From NCBI RefSeq assembly GCF_041549525.1, contig NZ_CP157456.1:682001-746000 (forward strand): DNA of 64,000 nt, read 5' to 3'. The position numbers and the translations under genes were made by a program. Positions 51,943 to 61,461 of the stretch are shown in pieces. Origin of the DNA: Paenarthrobacter aurescens (lineage in GTDB: Bacteria > Actinomycetota > Actinomycetes > Actinomycetales > Micrococcaceae). Below the pieces are notes generated by a model that searched no databases, was not told the origin of the DNA, and saw only the letters and a list, made by a program, of their open reading frames with translations. Every line of letters starts with the position of its first letter. The stretch's first letter is position 1.

Positions 51943-53154
51943 CTAGGCCCACGCCACCACCAGCCGTGCCGTTTTTGCTGGGACGGCGAGGTCGATTCCC
52001 GTCAGCTCCTGGAAGCGGTTGAGCCGGTTGAGGATGGTGTTGCGGTGGCAAAACAACTGCTCGGACGTGACGGTGACATTGCCGGTGACCAGGTAGTTCC
52101 GGACCGTTTCCAGCAGGCGTTCGCGCTCGCCGCCACGGCACTCGGCCAGGGCCTCTTCGAGTTCCGCGGCGAGGTCCAGGCCTGCGTCTTGCAGGTTTTG
52201 CTGGGCCAGCCGCGCCCAGGCTGAATCAGCTGACAAGGGTCCAGAGTCGCGTGGCCGCAGCAGAGCGGCGAGGCTCTCGGCGGTGCGGGCGGCCCCTGGA
52301 AGGGCCCGCAGTCCAAGGACCTCGGGCACGTAGCCACACGGGACATCGACGACGCCGGGCGGCAACTGCCGGCCTTCGGCTTCAGGGCTGCGCGTCTCGC
52401 CAAGGGGCTCAGCACCCCGCGTCCGAACAGCTGGCAGCGCCCAGAAAACGTACGTGTTGCCGCCGGACTCGTGCAGGAACAAGCGTTGCCGGGTGTGCTG
52501 CCCCGATCCGAACTGGGACGTAGCTGCTCGCAGCCGTGCCCCCGGTTCGCCGCTGGCCGCTACCAAGGCGAAGCGTTGCTCGGGGTTGATGCCCAGTGCC
52601 GCAGCTACCTGGGAGGAGGTTTCCAAGGATGGGCTGCTCTGGTTGAACAGGCGTGCGATGAACTCCCGTTGGATACTGGATTCTTCCTGCGCCATCTTGA
52701 CACGCTCGGTCAGGTAACTGGTGTGCGTCCGGGTGGCGAACTCGTCCACGACGCTCCACACCTGGTCCACCCGGGTGGCCAGCAGCGCGGCATCCTCGGT
52801 GTGGGCGATCTCCAGCAATTCGGCCCAGAGGATGCTGAAGTCCAGGCGAACAGCAGAGGTGAGGGATTCCGGAGGGATGCCGGCCCGGGCGCGCTTGGAG
52901 CCGAGGTCTGAGGCGAAGTCGAGCAGGCCATCGCGGCTGTCCGTCTTGCCGTTCCGGAGGCCGCTGATCAGTCGCCTGAAGGTCTCCCGTGCGGTCTCCT
53001 GAATTTCCAGGACCGTCACTTGGCTTTCGCCGTATTCGGGGATTTCCCGGACCCTGGTGGTGAAGGCCTGGGCCAGGGTGTCCAGCCTGCCTTCAAGCTC
53101 GTCCACCAACTCGGCCCAGCGAACGGAATGCCCGGATGTTTCGGAATTGTGCAT
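51943..53154 (-). CDS. PucR/CdaR-family transcriptional regulator
   Basis: A 403-residue regulator. The first 170 residues are helical and sensor-like (ARETFRRLISGLRNGKTDSRDGLLDFASDLGSKRARAGIP); the middle part is GGDEF-like without catalytic residues. The PucR helix-turn-helix is at the end (LLETVRNYLVTGNVTVTSEQLFCHRNTILNRLNRFQELTGIDL). PucR-type proteins usually activate purine, allantoin or amino-compound catabolism. It lies between two operons that encode transporters, RidA, a decarboxylase and amidohydrolases. Starts at ATG 53154, divergent from the MFS gene at 53292. Confidence 0.9.
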   Translation of the reverse strand: MHNSETSGHSVRWAELVDELEGRLDTLAQAFTTRVREIPEYGESQVTVLEIQETARETFRRLISGLRNGKTDSRDGLLDFASDLGSKRARAGIPPESLTSAVRLDFSILWAELLEIAHTEDAALLATRVDQVWSVVDEFATRTHTSYLTERVKMAQEESSIQREFIARLFNQSSPSLETSSQVAAALGINPEQRFALVAASGEPGARLRAATSQFGSGQHTRQRLFLHESGGNTYVFWALPAVRTRGAEPLGETRSPEAEGRQLPPGVVDVPCGYVPEVLGLRALPGAARTAESLAALLRPRDSGPLSADSAWARLAQQNLQDAGLDLAAELEEALAECRGGERERLLETVRNYLVTGNVTVTSEQLFCHRNTILNRLNRFQELTGIDLAVPAKTARLVVAWA

Positions 53155-53291
53155 TTACACATTCTAACGCCCTGATTCCGTGGTGGATTGCTAGTCTTTT
53201 TGGGAAAAACTACTGGCACTATGGATTGAGTCACACAAATATGCCCGGGCAAACCCCAACGTCCGGTCCCGTTCGCACTCATGGAGCAACT

Positions 53292-54623
53292 ATGGCAAGC
53301 ACCGTCAGCGGAGCCACGGACGCCAGTCCCACGGCAGCACGCGTCGTCGATGAAAGCGTCACCAAGAAGGTGGCCCTGGCCGCCCTCGTAGGGACGGCGC
53401 TGGAATGGTACGACTTCTTCCTTTTCACCACAGCCGCTGCGCTGGTGTTCAACGCACAGTTCTTCGTGTCCCAGGACCCCTTCGTGGCGGCCATGGGATC
53501 CTTCGCCACTCTCGCGGTGGGCTTCGTTGCCCGCCCGATCGGTGGCTTCATCTTCGGTGCCCTTGGAGACAAGGTTGGCCGCAAGAAGATCCTCATGGTC
53601 ACCATCGTGGGCATCGGTATTGTCACCGGCCTCATCGGTCTCCTGCCGAACTACATGACCATCGGCCTGGCAGCTCCCATCCTGCTGGTTGCCTTGCGCA
53701 TCGTCCAAGGCCTCGCCGTGGGTGGTGAGTGGAGCGGCGCGGTGATTATCGCCGTCGAGAATGCTCCGGTGGAGAAGCGCGCACGTTACGCCGCCCTGCC
53801 GCAGATCGGTTCCCCGATCGGCACCATCCTGTCCTCCGGTGGCTTCTTCGGCATGCTGTTCCTGGTGGGCCAGAGCAACTTTGACGCCTGGGGCTGGCGC
53901 ATCCCCTTCATCGCAGCCATCCCGCTGCTTGCCATCTCCCTGTGGATCCGCAGCCGGCTCAGCGAATCACCCGAATTCGAAGCCCTCATGGAGTCCGGCG
54001 AGACCGAACACGCTCCCATCCGCGGCGTCCTGAAGAACAGCTGGCGCCAGATCCTGGTGGGCATGTGCTCGGCGTTGCTAGGCATCGGTGGCTTCTACCT
54101 CATCACCAGCTTTGTGGTCTTCTACGGCACCAAGGTCCTCAAGCTGCCCTCTGAACTCTTGCTCCTGGGCACCTTGCTTGCTGCAGCGCTGGAGATCGGC
54201 GCCCTCATCTGGGCCGGACGCCTGGGCGAGAAGTTCGGCGCCAGCAAGGTCATCCTGTGGGGCGGCGTGGCCTCGGCCATCATCGCGGTCCCGGTCTTCC
54301 TGGCCATCGACAGCCGCAACCCCGTGCTGGTTGTCCTGGGCATGATGATTGGCGTCGCAGTTCTCTCCATCCCGTACGCCGTGTCCGGCACCGCGCTGAC
54401 TGCCCTGTTCGCTACGAAAGTCCGGTACACCGGCGTCGCCATCACCTCCAACACCGCAGGCGTCATCTCCGGCTTCGTGCCGCTGATCGCCACCGCGCTG
54501 GTGGCCGCCAACAACTCCTTCTGGCCGGGCGCCATCATCCTGCTGGTTGTGTCCGTACTGACCGCACTGTCCGGTCTGTTCCTCCCCGCCCTTTCCATCA
54601 AAGAAGAAGGAATGAAGCATTGA
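53292..54623 (+). CDS. MHS-family MFS transporter, first gene of the decarboxylase operon
   Basis: A 443-residue symporter with 12 helices (GTALEWYDFFLFTTAAALVFN, FGALGDKVGRKKIL, GLAVGGEWSGAVIIAVENAPVEKRARY). Start at 53292 follows GGAG; 52 upstream codons were dropped because they lie in the promoter region shared with the PucR gene. It is related to but distinct from the transporter at 50423, so the PucR-linked system has two importers. Its stop overlaps the decarboxylase TTG start. Confidence 0.9.
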   Translation: MASTVSGATDASPTAARVVDESVTKKVALAALVGTALEWYDFFLFTTAAALVFNAQFFVSQDPFVAAMGSFATLAVGFVARPIGGFIFGALGDKVGRKKILMVTIVGIGIVTGLIGLLPNYMTIGLAAPILLVALRIVQGLAVGGEWSGAVIIAVENAPVEKRARYAALPQIGSPIGTILSSGGFFGMLFLVGQSNFDAWGWRIPFIAAIPLLAISLWIRSRLSESPEFEALMESGETEHAPIRGVLKNSWRQILVGMCSALLGIGGFYLITSFVVFYGTKVLKLPSELLLLGTLLAAALEIGALIWAGRLGEKFGASKVILWGGVASAIIAVPVFLAIDSRNPVLVVLGMMIGVAVLSIPYAVSGTALTALFATKVRYTGVAITSNTAGVISGFVPLIATALVAANNSFWPGAIILLVVSVLTALSGLFLPALSIKEEGMKH

Positions 54624-56242
54624 GCACCACTACCGCAGGTCACTTGATTGTTGGCCAACTCGAACGGGCAGGCATCAATCGTGTGTACACCGTTCCCGGC
54701 GAGAGCTTCCTCGACGTCCTTGACGGCCTGCACGGCTCGCCCATCCAGAACGTGGTGGCCCGCCAGGAAGGCGGTGCCGGGTTCATGGCACTCGCCGAAG
54801 GCCGTCTGACTGAGCTCCCGGGCGTTGCCATGGTGACCCGGGGTCCGGGTGCAGCCAACGCCTTCATCGCCATCCACACCGCCTACCAGGACGCCACTCC
54901 GCTCATCCTGTTCGTCGGCCTGATTCCGGTGGCCGACCGGGGCCGCGAGTCCTTCCAGGAATTCGATATCAACGCCTGGTTCGGCAGCACCGCCAAGAAG
55001 GTAGTGACCCTCGACGACGCCGCTTCCGCCGCCCGCGTGGTGGACGACGCCATCTTCACCGCCCTGAGCGGACGCCCCGGCCCCGTGGTGATCGGCCTCC
55101 CGGAAGACGTGTTGGTGCACGTCGTGGAGAACGCCACGGTGGAACCCCGCAAGGTTGCCCGTCCGGAGCCTGCCGCGGCGGACCTGTCAGGCCTCACCCA
55201 AAAACTGGAGAAGGCACGCAAGCCGCTCATCGTCGTCGGCGGTGAAGGCTGGACGCAGGACTCCGGCGAGCAGCTGTCCGCCTGGGCCAGCCGTAACAGC
55301 ATCCCGGTGGTGGCCGACTTCCGCGCCTACGACGCCGTCCCGCACCGCAGCGACGCCTACGCCGGCTTCCTTGGCTACGGCCGCAGCGACGCCAACGCCC
55401 AGCGCCTGGACGACGCCGATCTGATCGTCTTTGTTGGATGCGTCCGCGGCGACGTCCTCTCCGACGGCTACAAGCGCGGACTCGACGCAGAAACCGTAGT
55501 GGTCAACGCGGACGCCAATCTCCTGGGCCACTTCGGCCGCGTGGACCAGCACATCATCGCGGACGTCACCGCATTCGCTGCGGCCCTCCCCGCCACGGCT
55601 GTGGAGGCCAACCGCGAGGAAGGCTGGTTCGCCAGCGCCCGCGCCGATCAGCTCGCCTTCTCCACGCCAGCGCCCGACGGCGGCATTGGCGTCGACTTGG
55701 GGGTCGCCATGGAGGTCCTCAAGAAGGAAATGGCTGACAACGCCGTCCTCACCTTTGGTGCCGGGAACCACGCCCTGTGGCCCGCCCGGTACTTGGACCA
55801 CAACTCGGCCAACTCCCTGGCCGCTCCGCGCAACGGCGCCATGGGCATGGGTATCCCGGCAGCCGTGGCAGCCTCGCTCGCCTACCCGGGCCGCCAGGTC
55901 ATCTCCGTGGCAGGCGACGGTTGCTTCATGATGAACGGCCAGGAGATCGCCACGGCCATGGGCTACGGCGCCACGTTCATTGTCCTGGTGGTGGACAACG
56001 GCATCTTTGCCACCATCCGCGAGCACCAGGAAGCGCACTACCCGGACCGCCCGTCCGGCACCCACATGACCAACCCGGACTTCGCCGCACTCGCCCGCTC
56101 CTACGGCGGTTACGGCGAGCGTGTGGACCGCACGGAAGACTTCGCGGCCGCGTTCCGCCGCGCCGTCGACTCCGGCCTCCCGGCCCTGTTGCACCTGCCG
56201 CAGGACCCCACCACGCGTTCCCCCAAGACTTCAACACACTGA
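54620..56242 (+). CDS. Thiamine-diphosphate-dependent decarboxylase-type enzyme
   Basis: A 540-residue ThDP enzyme of the acetolactate synthase/2-oxoacid decarboxylase superfamily. The cofactor-activating Glu50 is in VVARQEGGAGFMA and the ThDP/Mg motif GDG...N runs from Gly432 to Asn460. The start is TTG at 54620, inside the MFS stop (TTGA), with AAGGAATG upstream; the longer frame overlaps the MFS gene in another frame. With an aldehyde dehydrogenase next, decarboxylation of a 2-oxo acid to an aldehyde is the likely reaction, as in 5-guanidino-2-oxopentanoate decarboxylase. Acetolactate synthesis is less likely given the operon. Confidence 0.87.
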   Translation: MSTTTAGHLIVGQLERAGINRVYTVPGESFLDVLDGLHGSPIQNVVARQEGGAGFMALAEGRLTELPGVAMVTRGPGAANAFIAIHTAYQDATPLILFVGLIPVADRGRESFQEFDINAWFGSTAKKVVTLDDAASAARVVDDAIFTALSGRPGPVVIGLPEDVLVHVVENATVEPRKVARPEPAAADLSGLTQKLEKARKPLIVVGGEGWTQDSGEQLSAWASRNSIPVVADFRAYDAVPHRSDAYAGFLGYGRSDANAQRLDDADLIVFVGCVRGDVLSDGYKRGLDAETVVVNADANLLGHFGRVDQHIIADVTAFAAALPATAVEANREEGWFASARADQLAFSTPAPDGGIGVDLGVAMEVLKKEMADNAVLTFGAGNHALWPARYLDHNSANSLAAPRNGAMGMGIPAAVAASLAYPGRQVISVAGDGCFMMNGQEIATAMGYGATFIVLVVDNGIFATIREHQEAHYPDRPSGTHMTNPDFAALARSYGGYGERVDRTEDFAAAFRRAVDSGLPALLHLPQDPTTRSPKTSTH

Positions 56243-56256
56243 CCGGAGCCCTCACC

Positions 56257-57663
56257 GTGATCCAGCTTCAGAACATCATCAACGGCGAGTCCGTGTGCGC
56301 CACGGCCAGCCTGCCGTTCTTCGACCCCGCCACGGGCCAGCAGATCGGCACCGCGCCGGACAGTGACGCGGCCGCCGTCGGCGCCGCTTTCCAGGCCGCT
56401 GCCGCAGCTTTCAAGAGCTACAAGCGCACGACGCCGGGAACGCGCCAGTCGCTGCTGTTGCAGCTGGCCGACCTCATCGAGGCGAACGTTGACCGTCTGC
56501 TCGAGGCTGAGGTTGCCTGCACGGGCAAGCCTTCCGCCCTCACCAAAGAGCTCGAAATCCTGCGCGGCGCGGACCAACTGCGCTTCTTCGCCGGGGCGTG
56601 CCGGGTGGTTTCCGGTACGGCGCAGACCGAGTATGTGGAGGGTTTCTCGTCCACCATCCGGCGTGAACCCATCGGTGTGGTGGCCCAGATTACCCCGTGG
56701 AACTACCCGTTCATGATGGCCATCTGGAAGATTGGTCCGGCCCTCGCAGCGGGCAACACCTTGGTCCTCAAGCCTGCCGATACCACCCCTTGGTCCACGC
56801 TGGTCCTGGGTGAACTGGCGCAGCAGGTCTACCCGGCCGGCGTAGTGAACATCGTGTGCGGCGGGCGCGAAGCCGGTGCTGCGATGGTGGACCATGACAT
56901 CCCGGAGATGGTGTCCATTACTGGCTCCACCCGGGCCGGTGCGCAGGTCATGTCCGCGGCGTCCAAGACGCTCAAGGACGTGCACTTGGAGCTTGGCGGC
57001 AAGGCGCCCGCTGTGGTGTTTGCCGACGTCGATATCCAGCGGACTGCCAGCGAAATCGCCCTGGCTGCCTTCTTCAACGCCGGGCAGGACTGCACTGCGG
57101 TGACCCGCGTACTGGTGCACCAGGACATTCATACGGAGTTCGCAGCAGCCCTGGCTGACGCCGCCTCTGCCTTGAAGGTGGGCGGTTCCGATGCGGATCT
57201 TGGCCCGCTCAACAGTGCCGCGCAGTTGGAGCGGGTAGAGGGCTTCATGTCCCGCCTGCCCGCCAATGCCCGCGTCCTCTCCGGCGGCAAGCGCACCGGA
57301 ACCGGCTTCCACTTCGAGCCAACGGTGATCGACGGCGTCTTCCAGAGCGACGAGGTGGTGTGCGACGAAATCTTCGGCCCCGTGCTGACCGTCCAGCCGT
57401 TCGCCACCGAGGAAGAAGCGATCGAACTCGCCAACGGCACCAAGTACGCGCTGGCCTCCAGCGTGTGGTCCGAGAACCATGGCGTGGTGACCCGCGTATC
57501 CAACGAGCTCGACTTCGGGGCCGTCTGGATCAACTGCCACCAGGTGATCCCGGCCGAAGCACCCCACGGCGGATTCAAACATTCAGGCACGGGCAAGGAC
57601 CTCTCCGTCTACGGACTTGAGGACTACACGCGCATCAAATCCGTCACCACCTCCCACCGCTAG
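56257..57663 (+). CDS. NAD(P)-dependent aldehyde dehydrogenase
   Basis: A 468-residue aldehyde dehydrogenase. Catalytic Cys279 lies in FFNAGQDCTAVTRV and general base Glu245 in HLELGGKAP; the Rossmann loop is ITGSTRAGAQVMSAASK. TPWNYPFMMAIWKIGPALAAGNT and NAGQDC resemble gamma-aminobutyraldehyde or related amino-aldehyde dehydrogenases. Starts with GTG at 56257 (GGAG upstream), 14 bases after the decarboxylase stop. It should oxidise the aldehyde made by the preceding enzyme to an acid. Confidence 0.9.
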   Translation: MIQLQNIINGESVCATASLPFFDPATGQQIGTAPDSDAAAVGAAFQAAAAAFKSYKRTTPGTRQSLLLQLADLIEANVDRLLEAEVACTGKPSALTKELEILRGADQLRFFAGACRVVSGTAQTEYVEGFSSTIRREPIGVVAQITPWNYPFMMAIWKIGPALAAGNTLVLKPADTTPWSTLVLGELAQQVYPAGVVNIVCGGREAGAAMVDHDIPEMVSITGSTRAGAQVMSAASKTLKDVHLELGGKAPAVVFADVDIQRTASEIALAAFFNAGQDCTAVTRVLVHQDIHTEFAAALADAASALKVGGSDADLGPLNSAAQLERVEGFMSRLPANARVLSGGKRTGTGFHFEPTVIDGVFQSDEVVCDEIFGPVLTVQPFATEEEAIELANGTKYALASSVWSENHGVVTRVSNELDFGAVWINCHQVIPAEAPHGGFKHSGTGKDLSVYGLEDYTRIKSVTTSHR

Positions 57664-57671
57664 AACCGGAC

Positions 57672-59408
57672 ATGAAACTCGACCTCCTCCTGCGGAACGC
57701 AGAGATCATCACCATGGATCCGGACCGCCCGGTGGCCGGTTCGCTGGGCATCTGGCAGGGCCGCATCGTGGGCTTGGACGAGGATCTGGATGGCTTGGAT
57801 GCTGTTCAGGTGCTCGATCTTGGCGGTGCCATCGTCACCCCAGGCTTCATCGATGCCCACTGCCACACCACGTGGTTCGGGCTTGGCCTGGCGGAACTGG
57901 ACGTCTCCGGTGCCCGCGGTTTGGAGGAGCTCTATGAGTTGCTTCGGGGCGTTGTTGCCAACCCCGGGACCGACGTCGAGGGCTGGCTCTTCGCCACCGG
58001 CTTCAGCCAGACCCAGCACGGCGGGGTCTTCCCGGACATCGTCGAGTTGGACCGCATCACGGGGGAGCGGCCGCTGTTCATGCGGCACAACTCCGGGCAC
58101 ATGGCCGTGGTCAACACAGCCGCGTTGCGGCTGGCAGGTGCGGAGTCGCCGTCGTTCCCGGATCCCGACGGCGGAGCGATCGTCCGCGACGCAGCGGGAC
58201 ATCCCACGGGACTGGTTCAGGAGACGGCCCAGGAACTGATCCAGCAGCTGATCCTGCCGTATTCGCTGGAGGACATCGAGGCCGCCCTTGAGAGGGCCAC
58301 GTTGTATTACGCTTCCGAGGGCATCACGAGTTTCACCGAGGCCGGGGTGGGCGGCGGCTGGATCGGGCACAGCCCCGCCGAACTTGCTGCCTACCAGAGC
58401 GCCTCCGCCAACGGCCGGTTGCATGCCCGGGCACAGGTCATGCCCGTGCTCGATGTGCTGCATGGCCTGGGCGGTCATGCTTCTGACAGTGCTGGTGCCG
58501 CACCGGCCGGGCTGGACCTTGGCATCACCAGCGGCTTCGGGAACGAGTACCTGTCCCTGGGCCCCGCGAAGGTGTTCCTGGATGGCTCGCTCCTGGGAGA
58601 AACCGCGGCCGTGAGCCACGAGTTCTGCAGCCACGGGCACAAGGACAACAGGGGCAACGTCGGCTACTTCCAAGCGGACCCGGCCCAGTTGCGGGAACGC
58701 ATCGAGGCCGCCTACGCCGCCGGGTGGTCCATCGCGGCCCACGCCATCGGGGACCGGGCCGTTGACCTGGCCGTGGATATCATCACCGACTGCCAGGCCG
58801 TGTATGGGCAGCGCCGTTTGCCCAATAGGATCGAACACGCCTCCATGACCCGCCCCGAGCAGCTGGCGAGGCTCGCGGACGCAGGAATCGCCGTGACACC
58901 TCAGGCAAGTTTCTTCCGCGACGGTGGGGACGGCATGACCGCGTCCCTCGGGCCGGACCGTTTGCCGTGGGCCTACCGCGCAGCCAGTTTCCTGGACGCA
59001 GGAGTGATGCTCGCGGGCAGCTCGGACCGGCCTGTTGCCGATGGGAACGTGCTCCGCGGCATGCAGGCGTTCGTGGACCGCAGGACCGGGTCCGGGGCTG
59101 TCTTCGGTAACCCGGCCGAACGCCTCACCCCACACCAGGCACTGGCCACGTACACCTCCGGGGCCGCCGCAGCCACGGGGACCCTGGCCGAGAAAGGCAC
59201 GCTGACACCGGGCAAGCTTGCCGACTTCGCCGTCCTGTCCGCTTCACCGTTGAAGGCACCTTCCATCAGCGAACTGCAGGTCCTGGCCACTGCCGTCGGA
59301 GGCCGTTTTACCTACCAATCGACCCACTTCCACGAGGCACTTTCCCCGGAAAGTCCGTTTGCGGCCCGTGTTTCAGCGAACCGCGTATCAGCAACCCAAA
59401 GCTCATAG
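57672..59408 (+). CDS. YtcJ-type metal-dependent amidohydrolase
   Basis: A 578-residue amidohydrolase of the amidohydrolase_3 (YtcJ) group. Metal-binding HxH is His63/His65 in GFIDAHCHTTWFG, with HNSGHM, HAIGDRA and the late Asp in AGSSDRPVADGN also visible. Such enzymes open lactam or imide rings or cleave amide and N-formyl groups; substrates are mostly unknown. It begins 8 bases after the dehydrogenase gene and belongs to the PucR-linked catabolic operon. No signal peptide. Confidence 0.88.
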   Translation: MKLDLLLRNAEIITMDPDRPVAGSLGIWQGRIVGLDEDLDGLDAVQVLDLGGAIVTPGFIDAHCHTTWFGLGLAELDVSGARGLEELYELLRGVVANPGTDVEGWLFATGFSQTQHGGVFPDIVELDRITGERPLFMRHNSGHMAVVNTAALRLAGAESPSFPDPDGGAIVRDAAGHPTGLVQETAQELIQQLILPYSLEDIEAALERATLYYASEGITSFTEAGVGGGWIGHSPAELAAYQSASANGRLHARAQVMPVLDVLHGLGGHASDSAGAAPAGLDLGITSGFGNEYLSLGPAKVFLDGSLLGETAAVSHEFCSHGHKDNRGNVGYFQADPAQLRERIEAAYAAGWSIAAHAIGDRAVDLAVDIITDCQAVYGQRRLPNRIEHASMTRPEQLARLADAGIAVTPQASFFRDGGDGMTASLGPDRLPWAYRAASFLDAGVMLAGSSDRPVADGNVLRGMQAFVDRRTGSGAVFGNPAERLTPHQALATYTSGAAAATGTLAEKGTLTPGKLADFAVLSASPLKAPSISELQVLATAVGGRFTYQSTHFHEALSPESPFAARVSANRVSATQSS

Positions 59409-59416
59409 GGGAGACC

Positions 59417-60676
59417 ATGACCATCACCACCAGTTTCACCACCCAGGACACCGCCTTCGTGCAGGACTTCCGCGCCATGAGTGCCTTCGGTGCCACGGAG
59501 AACGGCGGCGTGGACCGCCAAGCCGCAACCATTCCCGACGGCGAGCAGCGCCGCTGGCTCGCCGGACTCCTGGAGGAGCACGGCTTCACGGTGAAGTTCG
59601 ATCACGCCGGCAACCAGTGGGGCCTCTACGAAGCCGTGCCCGGTGCGCCCTACGTGGTGGTCGGCTCACACATGGATTCACAGCCGACGGCGGGACGTTA
59701 CGACGGCGCGTATGGCGTCCTCGCTGCTGCCCACGCCGCATTCCGCTTGGCCGCCCGCTGGGAAGCCGGCGCAACGGCACCCACGTTCAACCTCGCCGTC
59801 GTCAACTGGTTCAACGAGGAAGGCAGCCGTTTCAAGCCGTCCATGATGGGCTCGTCCGTCTACACCGGCAAGCTGGAACTCGAGGACGCCCTCAACACCA
59901 AGGACGCCGCCGGGGTCTCCGTGCGCGATGCCTTGGACGCGATCGGCTGCCGCGGAACGTACGAGGGGCCGGAGGCAGCGTACTGCGCCGAGATCCACAT
60001 CGAGCAGGGCCGCAGCATGGAGCGCGACGGCGTCACCATCGGGCTGGTCAGCTCCAACTGGGCCGCCAACAAGTACGAGTTCGTGGTTCACGGAGAGCAG
60101 GCACACACCGGTTCCACGGTGATCGCGGACCGCAAGGATGCCCTCCTGGGCGCCTCGATGCTGGTGGTTGCGGCACGCGAACTCGCCGACCGCTTCCCGG
60201 GTGTCCTGCACACCTCAGTGGGTCAGCTCAACGTGTACCCCAACTCGCCCGTGGTGGTGCCGTCCCGCGTGAACCTCCTGCTGGACCTGCGCAGCGCCGA
60301 CGAAGCCGTCCTGGCCGAGGCCGACGCCCTGCTGCACGCCCGCATCACGGAGATCGAACAGCTGGCCAACGTCACCGTAGAGAAAAACCACTCACACTCC
60401 TGGGCCGTCACCCCGTACCAGCCCGAAGGCGTGGAGCTCGCAGCCAAGGTTGCCGCGGACCTGGGGCTGTCCAACAAGGAAGTGATGACCCTCGCCGGGC
60501 ACGACTCCACGAACATGAAGGACATCGTTCCCACCGTGATGCTGTTCGTGCCCAGCGTTGATGGCATCTCCCACAACGAGCACGAATACACCACCGACCA
60601 GGACATCGTGGCCGGGCTTACCATGCTCACCGAGGTTGTTGCCCGTCTATGTGACGGTGCGCTGGAGAACAGCTGA
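59417..60676 (+). CDS. M20-family Zn-dependent amidase (allantoate/N-carbamoyl amino acid hydrolase type)
   Basis: A 419-residue M20 peptidase-family amidohydrolase. Zn-site residues are His85 and Asp96 (GSHMDSQPTAGRYDGAYG), Glu134-Glu135 (NWFNEEGSRF) and His194 (EIHIEQGR), with a late HNEHE segment. The HIEQGR motif is diagnostic for allantoate amidohydrolase, ureidoglycolate hydrolase and L-N-carbamoylase. It would release ammonia and/or CO2 from a ureido or carbamoyl compound. Last gene of the operon; ends in a small inverted repeat. Confidence 0.9.
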   Translation: MTITTSFTTQDTAFVQDFRAMSAFGATENGGVDRQAATIPDGEQRRWLAGLLEEHGFTVKFDHAGNQWGLYEAVPGAPYVVVGSHMDSQPTAGRYDGAYGVLAAAHAAFRLAARWEAGATAPTFNLAVVNWFNEEGSRFKPSMMGSSVYTGKLELEDALNTKDAAGVSVRDALDAIGCRGTYEGPEAAYCAEIHIEQGRSMERDGVTIGLVSSNWAANKYEFVVHGEQAHTGSTVIADRKDALLGASMLVVAARELADRFPGVLHTSVGQLNVYPNSPVVVPSRVNLLLDLRSADEAVLAEADALLHARITEIEQLANVTVEKNHSHSWAVTPYQPEGVELAAKVAADLGLSNKEVMTLAGHDSTNMKDIVPTVMLFVPSVDGISHNEHEYTTDQDIVAGLTMLTEVVARLCDGALENS

Positions 60677-60688
60677 ACTAGCTGTTCT
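60666..60688. terminator. Small inverted repeat at the end of the catabolic operon
   Basis: AGAACAGCT (60666-60674) and AGCTGTTCT (60680-60688) form a 9-bp stem around GAACT; it overlaps the stop codons of two converging genes. No T-run follows, so it is at most a weak terminator. Confidence 0.5.
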
Positions 60689-61418
60689 AGCTCGCTTGCG
60701 GTGCCGGCTTTCGGTCAACCGGTGGGCTTTCCACCACGATCGACGCCGGCGCCGCGCCACCTGAGGCGTCAGGATTGGCGATGTACAGGACATCCTCGCT
60801 GATCCTGGCCTCAATGTCCGCAGCCTTGAGCCGCGCCAGCAGCGGTTCCAGATCGCCGTCGTACTCAAAGGCCAAGTCCCCGTTGGTGGCGTCCGCGCCG
60901 TGAATGACCTGGAGGATGCCACCATTCTTGGTGGTGAAAGTGGCTGATTCGTCGTCCTCGGTGCGCGGTCGGGCGCCGATGTTCCTCAGATCGTTGGCCG
61001 CAAGGCCCACAAGAGGGCTGACCCACGTGGCTACCACCGTCAGCGCCGGCTCAGCCTCCTTGGATGTGGCCCAGGTGCCATCCGCTGCCCGTTGTGCGGG
61101 GAAAGCGAAGAAGTCAAAGCCGTCGTCGGTGGAGATCTGTACCGTGGTTCCGGACTCTGCCTCGTGGAGTTCGGCCTGGGTCCCTGCTTCCTCAGTGCGC
61201 CGGGCAAACTCCTGCACATCACCCACCTCCACACCGAAAACCGTGGAGCCATCCAGTGGGTGGCCGTGAACCACTGAGGCCACCGCAAGGCGACCCGAAC
61301 CGGCGTCGAACTCCTGCCAGTCATCCTCGTCCACGGTCTTCACCAGTCCGAGTGCGGTCAGCAGCGTGGCCCACTGCCGGGGGTGTGAGGTGTAGTGGGT
61401 GGGTCGGGCTCGCAACAT
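60687..61418 (-). CDS. VOC-superfamily (glyoxalase-like) protein
   Basis: A 243-residue protein with two vicinal-oxygen-chelate-like halves: MLRARPTHYTSHPRQWATLLTALGLVKT at the start and VSPLVGLAANDLRNIGARPRTEDDESATFTTKNGGILQVIHG in the second half. Such proteins may be dioxygenases, isomerases or antibiotic-binding proteins; metal ligands are not clear enough to choose. Start at 61418 follows AGGAGGACCA; nine upstream codons were dropped. Single gene converging on the catabolic operon. Confidence 0.78.
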   Translation of the reverse strand: MLRARPTHYTSHPRQWATLLTALGLVKTVDEDDWQEFDAGSGRLAVASVVHGHPLDGSTVFGVEVGDVQEFARRTEEAGTQAELHEAESGTTVQISTDDGFDFFAFPAQRAADGTWATSKEAEPALTVVATWVSPLVGLAANDLRNIGARPRTEDDESATFTTKNGGILQVIHGADATNGDLAFEYDGDLEPLLARLKAADIEARISEDVLYIANPDASGGAAPASIVVESPPVDRKPAPQAS

Positions 61419-61461
61419 TGGTCCTCCTGGGTGGGTCCTCATCAAAGCCTATGCTGAACCC

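Noticed and set aside
53192..53213. TTTTT-GGG-AAAAA repeat in front of the second MFS gene as an operator or terminator
   Set aside because: Only a 5-bp A/T stem with no matching flanks; too weak to claim in a promoter region.
56110..59135. Long minus-strand frames of about 490 codons over the aldehyde dehydrogenase and amidohydrolase genes
   Set aside because: High GC in third positions creates open antisense frames; the + strand proteins carry full sets of catalytic motifs.
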